A model generated the notes under the pieces. The model saw only the letters and a list, made by a program, of their open reading frames with translations, did no database searches and was not told the origin of the DNA. Position numbers and translations under genes: made by a program. A stretch of DNA of 9,929 nt from Actinomycetes bacterium. GTDB taxonomy: Bacteria; Actinomycetota; Humimicrobiia; Humimicrobiales; Humimicrobiaceae. Position 1 is the stretch's first letter; each line of letters begins with the position of its first letter. Below are positions 1-7,555 of this stretch, piece by piece. The stretch is taken from positions 1-9,929 of the forward strand of contig JAUWCR010000024.1 of NCBI GenBank assembly GCA_030609215.1, given 5' to 3'.

Positions 1-43
1 ATATTTTTTATATAAAATATTTTATTAATGAGTTAAAAACGTT

Positions 44-1549
44 ATGATATTAAATAAACAAATGGAAGATAAATCATATAATAACAATACAAGAGTAAGA
101 TTTGCACCTAGCCCTACCGGTTTCTTGCATATAGGTAGTGCGAGAACAGCTTTTTTCAACTGGCTTTTTGCACAAAAAAGTAATGGTAAATTTATACTGC
201 GGATAGAAGATACTGATATTGCCAGACATCAGGAAAATACCGTAAACCTTATAATGAATTCACTTAAGTGGTTGGGAATAAACTGGGATGAAGGCCCAGA
301 TGTAGGTGGGGATTATGGCCCTTACAGACAGTCCATGCGAATAAATATATATAAGGAATATGCCCAGAAATTGTTAAATGAAAAAAAAGCATATCTTTGT
401 TTTTGCAGTCCAGAAGTTCTAAAAAAGAAAAAAGAGGTAGCTTTAAAAGCTGATAAGTTTTACAGATACGATAGAAAATGCCTTAAACTATCCAGAAAAG
501 ATATTAATCAAAACTTAAATAAAGGAATAGATTATGTCATAAGATTTTTAGTACCAGATAACAAAATCATCAACTTCAATGATACTGTATACGGCCAAAT
601 CAGTATAGATACCAAGATTATTGAGGATTTCATTATCGTAAGATCAAATGGACTGGCAACATATAACTATTCTGCAGTTATAGATGATATACTGATGAAA
701 ATCACTCATGTAATAAGAGGCGAAGATCACCTTTCTAATACCCCAAAACAAATACTTATTTATAATGCATTAAATACCAAACCTCCATCTTTCACGCACC
801 TTCCCATGATACTGGGACAGGATGGCACTAAATTAAGCAAGCGTCATGGATCTATTTCCATAGAATCATACAAAGATGAAGGTTTTCTACCTGAAGCTGT
901 CTTAAATTACCTTGCTCTTCTTGGCTGGTCATACGGTGAAAAAACAACTATCTTCTCAAAAGATGATTTAATAAAAAAGTTTAATTTAAACTCAATTAAT
1001 AAAAAACCAGCTAAATTTGACTACAGCAAACTCTTATGGCTAAATGGTCACTATATAAGAAACAGTGATAATGAAATTTTAAAAGAACTAATAAAAGAAA
1101 GAATGTTAAAGAACATAAACTTTAAAAGTGACGATACCCTGATAAAAAGCACAGAAAATCTGGATGAAAAATTAGACAAGATAATTCCACTAATCAAAGA
1201 GAGGCCAAAGACATTACAAGAATGTGACTCTTTGATTAGCCCGTTTTTCTTTAAGATTAAATATTCTACAGAAATAATAAATTACTTTAAAAATAAAGAA
1301 ATATCTGCTACTAAAATATTAAATGGTGCAATAAACTCTTTATCAGGTCCTATAGTTAATTCAGAGGATATAGAAAAAAATTTAAGATTGCTTTCTGAAA
1401 AACTTGATGTAAGTTTTAGAAAAATTGCGGAGTTAATAAGAATAGCAATATGGGCTTCTAAAGTAAGCCCTCCGCTTTTTGGGACTATTGAAATCCTGGG
1501 AAAAGAATTAACTCTTGAAAGACTTAAAAATTATAAAAATCTATTATAG
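44..1549 (+). CDS. gltX: Glutamyl-tRNA synthetase (GluRS)
   Basis: Class I aminoacyl-tRNA synthetase that charges tRNA(Glu) with glutamate in the cytoplasm, using ATP. The N-terminal Rossmann catalytic core has the family signature APSPTGFLHIGSART (residues 21-34, HIGH-type motif HIGS) and the KMSKS-type motif KLSKR (263-267). RGEDHLSNTPKQ (225-236) is also typical. A CFC pair (119-121) and Cys146 match three of the four ligands of the zinc site known from the E. coli enzyme; the usual His is Lys148 here. The C-terminal 200 residues are the alpha-helical anticodon-binding part. The length of 501 residues is normal. No clear ribosome binding site precedes the ATG at 44. An in-frame ATG at 62 would leave 10 residues before the conserved VRFAPSPTG and is an equally plausible start. 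The gene converges on the next one with 5 bases between stops. I cannot tell by eye whether it also charges tRNA(Gln). Confidence 0.97.
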   Translation: MILNKQMEDKSYNNNTRVRFAPSPTGFLHIGSARTAFFNWLFAQKSNGKFILRIEDTDIARHQENTVNLIMNSLKWLGINWDEGPDVGGDYGPYRQSMRINIYKEYAQKLLNEKKAYLCFCSPEVLKKKKEVALKADKFYRYDRKCLKLSRKDINQNLNKGIDYVIRFLVPDNKIINFNDTVYGQISIDTKIIEDFIIVRSNGLATYNYSAVIDDILMKITHVIRGEDHLSNTPKQILIYNALNTKPPSFTHLPMILGQDGTKLSKRHGSISIESYKDEGFLPEAVLNYLALLGWSYGEKTTIFSKDDLIKKFNLNSINKKPAKFDYSKLLWLNGHYIRNSDNEILKELIKERMLKNINFKSDDTLIKSTENLDEKLDKIIPLIKERPKTLQECDSLISPFFFKIKYSTEIINYFKNKEISATKILNGAINSLSGPIVNSEDIEKNLRLLSEKLDVSFRKIAELIRIAIWASKVSPPLFGTIEILGKELTLERLKNYKNLL

Positions 1550-1559
1550 GAAAACTATA
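1545..1559. terminator. Small hairpin spanning both convergent stop codons
   Basis: TATAG (1545-1549) and CTATA (1555-1559) form a 5-bp stem with a 5-base GAAAA loop. The stem contains the gltX stop TAG and the complement of the kinase stop. It is the only structure between the convergent genes, so it could act as a weak two-way terminator. It is short and AT-rich with no clear T-run, so this is a low-confidence inference. Confidence 0.2.
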
Positions 1560-2793
1560 GCCTAAATATCATTTCTTCTGGAACCAAATCCCTGCCCTCT
1601 TCTACAACTCGCTTTGTAAAGTAAGCTACCACTACTTCCTCATTGGTCGGAATAATATATATCTTCACCTTAGAATCAATAGAATAATCTGAAGAAATAA
1701 GTCCCTGCCTGCCATTTGATTCCTTATTTCTCCCCAGATCTAATTTAATACCCATATATTCCATATTTTCAAGGCACTTCTCTCTTACATACATGCTCTT
1801 CTCGCCTATTCCACCACCAAAAACTATGCAATCTAATCCACCCAGGACAGTAGAAGAAGAACCTATATATTTTCTAATTCCATCAATGTATAGTTCAATT
1901 GCCATTTTAGCACGTTCATTTCCGCTACCCGCAGCTTCAAGTATTGATTTTACATCATCTGTGCCTATTCCTGCCATTCCCTTCAAACCTGCATTATTTG
2001 ATATTTCATCCTGTGCTTCATCTATAGACAATCCCAGTTCTTTCATTGCAAAAAGTATTGCTGTCCCATCTATATCGCCTATTCTTGTTCCCTGAAGAAG
2101 CCCAGAATTCGGAGAAAAATTCATGCTGGTATCAATAGATTTTCCATCTTTTATTGCTGCTATTGAGCTGCTCCCACCAAGATGAATTGTAATTAAATTT
2201 ATATCTTCAGTTCCCATCAGTTTAAATGCAGCAGCAGACAGGTACCTATGAGAGGAGCCATGAAATCCAAGTCTCTTAATGCCTAATTCCTGCCATTTCC
2301 AAGGCAACCCTGAGTATCTTCTAAAATTTGGTATGGAATAATGAAAAGATGGTTCAAAAACTCCAACCATTGGAACATCTAAAATTTTTCTAAACACTCC
2401 AATTGTTTCAATATAAGGCAAATTATGAACAGGTGCTACAAAGATATATTTTTTCATCTCATCAAGGATCTTCTGAGTTAAATTATTAGCTCCATTAGTT
2501 TCACCCATCACACATTTAAAACCCATTGCCTCTATATCGCCAGGCTTGCTTATTACCCCATTCTTAATATACCAATCCAGAATATATTTTATACCTTCCT
2601 CAAAACCAACAATATTTATAACTTTTTTAATACTGGTCTTGCCTCCAATGCTATGTACAAAGTTTGATTCTCCCTCAGTTTTTATTTTATCTAAATTAGC
2701 TTCACCAATAACTTTTATCTCGTTTCTATCATTAATATCAATTATCTTACTCTTTAGTGACGTACTTCCTACATTACCAATTCCAATTATCAT
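1555..2793 (-). CDS. Acetate-kinase family protein (diverged active site)
   Basis: Member of the acetate/propionate kinase family (ASKHA fold), which interconverts acetate plus ATP and acetyl phosphate plus ADP. The 412-residue length is usual. Landmarks in order are NVGSTSLK (7-14), PVHNLPY (121-127), FEPSFH (146-151), RLGFHGSSHRY (174-184), HLGGSSS (204-210), GTRIGD (235-240), GGGIGE (326-331) and PTNEE (382-386). The His of GFHG, the Arg of GTRxGD and the Glu of TNEE are kept. Several normally fixed positions differ: FDTAFH reads FEPSFH (catalytic Asp to Glu147), HRVVHGG reads FKCVMGE (Arg to Lys93), and HLGNGAS reads HLGGSSS (Asn to Gly). It may be a divergent acetate kinase or a relative with another carboxylate substrate, so I give no gene symbol. 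AAGGGG lies 7 bases before the ATG. No phosphotransacetylase gene is adjacent. Confidence 0.88.
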   Translation of the reverse strand: MIIGIGNVGSTSLKSKIIDINDRNEIKVIGEANLDKIKTEGESNFVHSIGGKTSIKKVINIVGFEEGIKYILDWYIKNGVISKPGDIEAMGFKCVMGETNGANNLTQKILDEMKKYIFVAPVHNLPYIETIGVFRKILDVPMVGVFEPSFHYSIPNFRRYSGLPWKWQELGIKRLGFHGSSHRYLSAAAFKLMGTEDINLITIHLGGSSSIAAIKDGKSIDTSMNFSPNSGLLQGTRIGDIDGTAILFAMKELGLSIDEAQDEISNNAGLKGMAGIGTDDVKSILEAAGSGNERAKMAIELYIDGIRKYIGSSSTVLGGLDCIVFGGGIGEKSMYVREKCLENMEYMGIKLDLGRNKESNGRQGLISSDYSIDSKVKIYIIPTNEEVVVAYFTKRVVEEGRDLVPEEMIFRL

Positions 2794-2864
2794 TTCTTGC
2801 CCCTTTTAAAATAAGTTAATAAAAATTTTACCAGTAGGCCTCTTAGCAATAACCCTAAAACTTT

Positions 2865-2893
2865 ATTATAAACAAAATCTTCTTAAAGTTCAT
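2865..2893 (-). promoter_or_regulatory. Putative promoter of the acetate-kinase-like gene
   Basis: On the minus strand a perfect TATAAT (2870-2865) lies about 70 bases upstream of the kinase ATG. A poor -35 candidate, ATGAAC (2893-2888), sits 17 bases before it. The position fits, but in such AT-rich sequence a TATAAT alone is weak evidence. Confidence 0.3.
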
Positions 2894-2961
2894 TCATAAA
2901 CTTCAGCAACTTTGTAATAATAAAATCATATTGGTTTAGATAAAATTTTCTGCCTTTAAAC

Positions 2962-2998
2962 TTCACGTAACTGTTAATAATATGTTATCATTTAACAG
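2962..2998 (+). promoter_or_regulatory. Putative tRNA-Gln promoter with inverted repeat
   Basis: TTCACG (2962-2967) and TATCAT (2986-2991) are spaced 18 bases apart, so transcription would start just before the tRNA at 3002. The -10 region lies inside a 7-bp inverted repeat, CTGTTAA (2971-2977) and TTAACAG (2992-2998). The repeat could be a coincidence of AT-rich sequence or a binding site. Low confidence. Confidence 0.3.
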
Positions 2999-3001
2999 TA
3001 G

Positions 3002-3075
3002 TGGGGAGTCGTCTAATGGTAGGACATACGGTTCTGGTCCGTAGAGTAGGGGTTCGAATCCTCTCTCCCCAGCCA
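3002..3075 (+). tRNA. tRNA-Gln (anticodon CTG)
   Basis: A complete cloverleaf can be folded by hand. The acceptor stem pairs TGGGGAG (3002-3008) with CTCCCCA (3065-3071), followed by discriminator G and an encoded CCA (3073-3075). The D stem is GTC/GAC (3011-3013, 3023-3025). The anticodon stem is TACGG/CCGTA, enclosing the loop TTCTGGT with anticodon CTG at 3034-3036, which reads CAG (Gln). The T arm has loop TTCGAAT (3053-3059) and a 5-bp stem with one G-U pair. It appears functional and stands alone, transcribed away from the acetate-kinase-like gene. Confidence 0.96.
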
Positions 3076-3456
3076 ATCGCTACTTTGCTCTCTTTCCCGA
3101 TCCAATTTTAGGTAACTTTTCCCTTGACAGACTTGCCCACAGCTCATATCAAATACTTATGGATGGGCCATCTCTTAGAGAACAGGATAGACCAAAATAG
3201 ATTTATGATTTAATATTAACTATTGTAATGGGGCTGGTACAATGCTCGTGAAAGAGTGGTACAATGCTAGTGAAAAATGACAAAAGTGTTGATTTTTACT
3301 GATTGTATGCTTATTTATAATCCCTAAGTTTATTCCAATGAATATTAATATATAAAGAAATCATTTAAAAAAGGTTAAAAATGGTTTGGTTATCCGTAAA
3401 AACTAATTAACCTAAAATATTTGTTTATTATGACAATGTAATATTAATAAGAGTAT
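3076..3456. other. Intergenic region, possible insertion-element debris
   Basis: No intact gene is visible. On the minus strand, 3080-3145 is a short open frame of 22 codons ending in TAG, with protein-like composition (ends GSGKRAK). It is preceded by a TGA at 3146-3148 and further readable sequence, so it may be the tail of a dead gene that I do not recognise. A 22-base tandem repeat lies at 3235-3278. The rest, up to the asnB stop, is plain AT-rich sequence with no clear terminator. Confidence 0.4.
3235..3278 (+). repeat. Two tandem copies of a 22-base repeat
   Basis: TGGTACAATGCTCGTGAAA (3235-3253) and TGGTACAATGCTAGTGAAA (3257-3275) match at 18 of 19 positions with a 22-base period. Short repeated blocks starting TGGTAC/TGGCAC occur inside the ends of IS21-family elements, so this may be one end of a lost insertion sequence. 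No transposase of that family is next to it. Each copy also contains TGnTACAAT, which resembles an extended -10 box. Confidence 0.6.
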
Positions 3457-4977
3457 CTAATGATAAACAACTCCTGGATTTAGACTTCTACTTTTACCTA
3501 TGGTCTTTAATATATTTGACGAACTATAAAATTGCTTGAATATTTTATAATATAGTAATTCTTCTTTTGACTTAATCTCCACATCAGAAATTAAGTTTCT
3601 TTTACTAAATTCATTATCTGTAATTGCTTCATCTGCATAACTTTCAAGTATTTCTGCAGTTCCGGTACCTATTGAAAATTTTTCTTTTTTCCTCCACACA
3701 AAATCCTGAGGGAGATAGGCTTCAGATACTTTTCTTAATATCCATTTCTCAATCAGACTACCATCCGATTCATTAAAAAATAATTTAAGTTCAGGGGAGA
3801 TTTTTGAAGCTTCTTCAACTAATTCTATATCTAAAAAAGGTACTCTTCCCTCAATAGAATTTGCCATTGTTATTCTGTCTGCACGTTGTAGATTAGTGTT
3901 ATGAAGGTTACCAGTAATATTTTTAAGTTCCCTATATAATTCTTCTTTAGTATTACTGATCTTTTTTAGGTAATGATAACCCCCAAATAATTCATCTGCA
4001 CCTTCTCCAGAAAGTACTACCTTTACATGTTCCCGGGCAAGTCTTGAAACAAAATAAGTCGGTATAGCGCTTCTAACAAGTGCAGGATCAAATGATTCCA
4101 GATGAAATATGACTTCTGGAAGTATCTTTAGGACCTCTTTTATATCATATTTAAAAGTATGGTGCTTAGTTCCAATATACTTTGATATTTCTTCTGAATG
4201 TAATATATCTGCACTTTGAGGAGTACCCACAGCAAAAGAATGAAGTATACCTTCTGTATTTTTTCTTGCTATTGCGGAAATAAGGCTGCTATCCAAACCT
4301 CCACTTAAAAACACTCCTAAAGGAACATCTGACATTAATCTTTTTATAACAGCATCTTCTAATTTCTCTCTGATATTATTTGTGATTTTTTCTATATCTT
4401 TCGAAAATTTATCTGGGATAGTAGGCAGGTCATAATATTTTTTAAAACCCTGAGAATTAGTGAAATAATGTCCTGCAGGAAACTCATTAATATCATTTGT
4501 TGCCTTAACCAAAGATTTTATTTCAGAAGAAAAGTAAAGATTGTCATTCTTATAACCATAATATAGAGGTTTTATTCCAAGAGGGTCTCTTGCAATAAAT
4601 ACATCTTTATTGCTACATATGGCAAAAGCAAACATCCCATCAAGTCTTTTAACCACATCTTTACCTTCATCCTCAAATAGGTGAAGTATTACCTCTGAAT
4701 CAGAATCGGTTTCAATTTCATGACTGTTTAAATCCTTTTTAATCTCATTATAATTGTAAATCTCTCCATTAAATATTAATGTTAAGGATTTATCTTCATT
4801 TGTCATAGGCTGAGTACCACCGTCTATATCAATAATAGACAGCCGGTTATGCCCAAGAGCAAATTCGTCTTTAAATATTTCCCCCTTTCCGTCAGGCCCT
4901 CTATGGGTAATCTCTTCCAACATAGAATTCAACACTAATTTATCTGGTTTCCCCCAGATTCCTGCAATTCCACACAA
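3457..4977 (-). CDS. asnB: Asparagine synthetase, glutamine-hydrolysing
   Basis: Makes asparagine from aspartate, ATP and glutamine in the cytoplasm. The N-terminal class II glutaminase domain starts with Cys2 (CGIAGIWG), the nucleophile exposed after Met removal. It has RGPDG (26-30), FNGEIYN (69-75) and the SDSEV motif. The C-terminal synthetase domain carries the ATP PP-loop SGGLDSS (225-231) and SGEGADELFGGY (323-334). I place the start at the TTG at 4977-4975 because it puts Cys directly after Met. AAAGGATG lies about 8-10 bases upstream, a normal distance. The longer frame from GTG at 4986 would add three residues before Cys, block the catalytic amine and leave almost no spacing to that ribosome site. 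The resulting 506 residues are within the family range; the enzyme appears complete. It is transcribed alone. Confidence 0.95.
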   Translation of the reverse strand: MCGIAGIWGKPDKLVLNSMLEEITHRGPDGKGEIFKDEFALGHNRLSIIDIDGGTQPMTNEDKSLTLIFNGEIYNYNEIKKDLNSHEIETDSDSEVILHLFEDEGKDVVKRLDGMFAFAICSNKDVFIARDPLGIKPLYYGYKNDNLYFSSEIKSLVKATNDINEFPAGHYFTNSQGFKKYYDLPTIPDKFSKDIEKITNNIREKLEDAVIKRLMSDVPLGVFLSGGLDSSLISAIARKNTEGILHSFAVGTPQSADILHSEEISKYIGTKHHTFKYDIKEVLKILPEVIFHLESFDPALVRSAIPTYFVSRLAREHVKVVLSGEGADELFGGYHYLKKISNTKEELYRELKNITGNLHNTNLQRADRITMANSIEGRVPFLDIELVEEASKISPELKLFFNESDGSLIEKWILRKVSEAYLPQDFVWRKKEKFSIGTGTAEILESYADEAITDNEFSKRNLISDVEIKSKEELLYYKIFKQFYSSSNILKTIGKSRSLNPGVVYH

Positions 4978-5388
4978 AATTAACACATCCTTTGATATCT
5001 AAATAATAAATATGTTTACTATTATTTTTCCCGTTTCTTTCTTGGGCAACATTAAACAATAAATAAAGTACTGGATTTTTTTGGATTTATTTTATCTATG
5101 CGGAGACAAACAAAAAAACCTTTTATACAAAAACTAAACCTTATACACCCTAACAGATATAAATAATATTGCAAATCACTATTAATAAGTGTTATTTATA
5201 AGAACTTGCTCTGGATCACAATTCTATAAACAGCCAAAAATCGACATATTTTAGGTTACCGGATTCAATAATCACCACAGATCATGATATTGGAGCAGAA
5301 AATACGCGCAGTAGAAGAATAAATAAGGAAAATACCGTACCCAGTTTTATTTTATTACAGGCTAATACTCTGCGGTCTTTTAAAAGTC
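4978..5388. other. AT-rich intergenic region upstream of asnB
   Basis: The asnB ribosome site (AAAGGATG, minus strand, about 4986-4993) lies at its left end, and the promoter should be in the next hundred bases. I see no -35/-10 pair good enough to mark. On the plus strand a 12-codon frame, MILEQKIRAVEE, runs from 5284 to a TAA at 5320-5322. It looks protein-like but is far too short to call a gene. No strong hairpin or tandem repeat is visible. Confidence 0.4.
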
Positions 5389-6151
5389 TTAACACACATG
5401 GTCACAGTATATATAATCGTCCCTGATATAATCATCAAATTCATCAGGGGAATTCTCTATCTTAGGCGGAGGCCTCTTTCTTTCAAACTCATATATTCCC
5501 ACATAATCAAGTATCTTTTTAACTACCTTATAATCTTCAATAAACGCGATTATCCTCATCTCACCTCCGCAGCGGGAACAGGTAAGCGGGTCCAATTCAT
5601 ATATCTTCTGTATGAGCCGTGCCCAGGACCTGTTCAGCCTTCCGGGACATTCGTCTTCTATGGTATGGAACTCGGGTTCAACCTTTTCTTTTTTTAATCT
5701 ACCTCTGGTGACATTACTATATACTCCGTAATACCTAACCGTCTGCCCGCCTCTGTCAGGTATATGGGAGACAAGAGCTGCCATCCATTCAAGGCAACTG
5801 AACTCCTTTACATCCTTTCCGTATTTGGACTCATATATTACCTTTGCTTTATCAGGATAATATTTCATCCGCTCCTGCGAGAAAGACGCTCTTATGATGT
5901 ATCTTGCCAGGTTCTCTGTCGATTTTGCATCTTTTGGATTTATCCTCTTTCCACAGTAGACTCCGAAGCCGGAATGAGCCCATGAAGAAATGAGATCTTA
6001 GATATCCATATTTTTAACTGAAATTTCTATCATAGGATCTTTTGAACTGCTCATAATAGTCTTCGATACACTGGTAGTATGGGCTGTATTGGGGTTTTCT
6101 TCTTCTGTATTGTTTTGTGCTTTTGCTTAGGATTGGTGCATTTGTGGACAT
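5389..6151 (-). pseudogene. IS91-type transposase remnant, internally deleted
   Basis: Two pieces of one HUH (rolling-circle) transposase lie on the minus strand. The C-terminal piece (5389-5997) begins after a TAA, with WAHSGFGVYCGKR, then LARYII (the conserved ARY motif, likely with a catalytic Tyr), LEWMAALVSHIPDRG, VRYYGVYSN and a CSRCGGEM zinc-like knuckle, as in IS91/ISCR transposases. Its first ATG (5868) is not the real start, because homology runs about 40 residues upstream. The N-terminal piece starts at ATG 6151-6149 and reads YRRRKPQYSPYYQCIEDYYE, typical of this family's beginning. It ends at TAA 6016-6014 after 45 codons, with KYGYLR continuing in the same frame past the stop. 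The middle, normally about 200 residues with the Cys cluster and the HUH motif, is absent, and the frame changes at the junction near 5985-6000. It cannot encode an active enzyme. The C-terminal piece is visibly richer in G+C than its flanks, consistent with foreign origin. Confidence 0.85.
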
Positions 6152-6383
6152 GGATTTTACTTTAGTATATATGTACAATTAAGTAAATACATAAATATAA
6201 TTATTTTACAAATAATCTGTGATAAACTATGGAATAAAGCAAATGATTATGGTCCGGGGGAGGGAATTTTTTCCAATCGGCTAATTATCATTAATCTTAC
6301 AGGAATAGACTGTATTGAGTAATATTATGGAAATAGTTTGAAGTAAATTTGGATCGGGCAGCCATGTTTCACTTTTTGCAAAA
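6152..6383. other. Intergenic region, no gene recognised
   Basis: The region is AT-rich, with a short G-rich patch (GGTCCGGGGGAGGG, 6251-6264). A plus-strand frame around 6330-6389 contains the protein-like string SKFGSGSHVSLFAKL but has stops on both sides, so it could be a scrap of a small DNA-binding protein. No terminal repeat that would mark an end of the IS91-type remnant was recognised. Confidence 0.3.
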
Positions 6384-6423
6384 TTATAAGAGGTTATCTC
6401 TGCACGCCACTGTCGGCTCCACT

Positions 6424-6443
6424 TTTCTATGTGAGCATAGAAA
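6424..6443. repeat. 8-bp perfect hairpin
   Basis: TTTCTATG (6424-6431) pairs with CATAGAAA (6436-6443) around a TGAG loop. It sits at the outer edge of the left arm of the long inverted repeat. It falls inside the fragment read on the minus strand, so it may simply be coding sequence. Confidence 0.4.
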
Positions 6444-6465
6444 CAAAATTCTCTCTATTTGTTTG
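6442..6465. repeat. Left arm of 24-base inverted repeat
   Basis: The reverse complement of this stretch matches 7532-7555 at 23 of 24 bases (AATTTTGTT against AGTTTTGTT in the core). The arms are about 1.1 kb apart and enclose the HsdM-like tail and the Bro-N gene. Weaker similarity continues outward for about 25 more bases. Confidence 0.7.
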
Positions 6466-6535
6466 TTTGACTTAGTAGTAAAGGATTCATATACTAATCA
6501 GAGATATTTAAATATAAGGACATTGATTGGATTTC

Positions 6536-6646
6536 GATGAACGGTTTAACCAACTGCGAAAAGAGTTTGCCGAACAATTAAAAGAAGAAACCAGGTTTAG
6601 CATACAGATTTTGGAGGATTTAAGTAAAATTGATTATGAAAAATAA
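6536..6646 (+). pseudogene. C-terminal tail resembling type I methyltransferase HsdM
   Basis: An open frame of 36 residues ends at TAA 6644-6646 and reads RFNQLRKEFAEQLKEETRFS, then an acidic ending LEDLSKIDYEK. A charged helical tail of the form (L)xxEFAEQxxEExxL...I..NL..LGY is usual at the C-terminus of HsdM, the modification subunit of type I restriction systems. In-frame stops just upstream (TGA 6524-6526) mean the rest of the gene is gone. It overlaps the next start by 11 bases, as coupled operon genes do, and a Bro-N gene directly after hsdM is a known arrangement. The family call rests on a short stretch and is tentative. Confidence 0.45.
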
Positions 6647-7499
6647 CATAGAACAACAGAATAAAATTGTTTTATTCCAAAGCCGTAAAATACGGCGTGC
6701 CTGGCATAGTGATGAATGGTATTTTTCGCTTGTAGATGTTGTGGGAGCGTTGACAGATAGCTCTAACCCGACGGATTACTTAAAAAAAATCCGTTAAAGA
6801 GATGAGGAATTGGGATTCTACATAGGGACAAATTGTCCCCGTGTAGAAATGCTTACAGAAACAGTCAAAAAAAGAAAAACACTTGCTGGTAACGCAAGAG
6901 ATGCCCTTCGTCTTATCCAGTCAATCCCCAGCAAAAAAGCCAAACCATTCAAACGTTGGCTGGCACAAATTGGTAAAGAACGATTAGACGAGATAGAAAA
7001 TCCTGAGTTGGCGCAAGAACGAATGAAAGTATTATACGAGAAAAAAGGCTATCCAAAAGACTGGATAGATAAACGCTTGCGTGGTATTGCAATCCGCCAA
7101 AACTTGACTGATGAATGGAAAGAGCTGGGGATTATTTCACAAAAGGATTATGCAATTTTAACAGCAGAAATTTCCAAAGCCACTTTTGGCATAACGCCAG
7201 GTGAATATAAAAGACTTAAAAGTATTCCGGCAAAATCCAGGGCGAACTTGCTAGATAATATTACTGATCTGGAGCTGATTTTTACCATGCTGGGAGAAAA
7301 AGTAACTACTGAAATTTCCTATAAAGAAAAACCAGAAGGTATGCCGGCAAATAAAAAAGTTGCCAAACGGGGTGCCAGGGTTGCCGGCAGAGCGCGCAAA
7401 GAAACAGAAAAAGAGCTGGGGCGAAGTGTGATTTCTGAAAAAAATTATTTAGATGAATCAGATGAAAAGCCAAAATTATCATCTAAAAAGCAAAATTAA
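6636..7499 (+). pseudogene. Bro-N domain (antirepressor/DinD-like) protein with internal stop
   Basis: The full frame runs from ATG 6636 to TAA 7497-7499, 287 codons before the stop. It is interrupted only by TAA at 6795-6797 (codon 54), in KKIR*RDEELG, where relatives of this family usually have a Lys or similar; one base change from AAA would explain it. The N-terminal Bro-N part has HSDEWYFSLVDVVGALTDS and YIGTNCPRVEMLTET, followed by KRKTLAGN, LRLIQSIPSKKAKPFKRWLA, and a C-terminal part with EKPEGMPANKKVAKRGARVA. Bro-N proteins are DNA-binding and occur in phages and beside type I restriction genes; the role here is not known. A protein could restart at TTG 6810, but would lack half of the Bro-N domain. 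GGAGG is 18 bases before the ATG; an in-frame TTG at 6630 is closer to it. The rest of the frame is intact, so decay looks recent. Confidence 0.82.
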
Positions 7500-7531
7500 T
7501 GTTAATTTGATTTTTTCCTTTACTATTTAAT

Positions 7532-7555
7532 CAAACAAATAGAGAGAGTTTTGTT
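7532..7555. repeat. Right arm of 24-base inverted repeat
   Basis: Partner of 6442-6465 in reverse complement, 23 of 24 bases the same. It begins 33 bases after the Bro-N stop codon. Translated on the plus strand it gives KQIERVL, matching KQIERIL read from the left arm on the minus strand. Confidence 0.7.

Larger units (their letters stand above)
6384..6506 (-). pseudogene. Unrecognised gene fragment containing KQIERIL
   Basis: A minus-strand frame of about 40 codons lies between a TGA and the TAA at 6386-6384. It reads LVYESFTTKSNKQIERILFL and continues to HRKVEPTVACRDNLL at its end. The composition is protein-like, and part of it recurs in opposite orientation at 7529-7569 as IKQIERVLLLRAY, with the amino-acid matches better than chance. 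This supports real, decayed coding sequence. I do not recognise the family. There is no start codon with a ribosome site, so it is probably the tail of a broken gene. Confidence 0.4.

Noticed and set aside
1793..2095. Plus-strand open frame of 100 codons
   Set aside because: Lies entirely antisense to the acetate-kinase-like gene and has low-complexity Pro/Ser/Ile composition; a shadow frame.
2546..2809. Plus-strand open frame of 87 codons with a hydrophobic, membrane-like look
   Set aside because: Antisense to the well-supported kinase gene; the hydrophobic look comes from the reverse of AT-rich codons.
3002..3145. tRNA-Gln as attachment site of an integrated element
   Set aside because: I found no second copy of the tRNA 3' end in the window and no recognisable integrase beside it.
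5398..5985. Plus-strand open frames of 99 and 73 codons (5398-5697, 5764-5985)
   Set aside because: Antisense to the IS91-type C-terminal piece, which has clear family motifs on the minus strand.
6349..6540. Plus-strand open frame of 63 codons
   Set aside because: No ribosome site and no recognisable motif; the minus strand of the same stretch has the more protein-like fragment that recurs at 7529-7569.
6795..6797. TAA read as a sense codon (alternative genetic code)
   Set aside because: TAA ends several other genes here, including mazE and the Bro-N frame itself; a simple nonsense change is enough.
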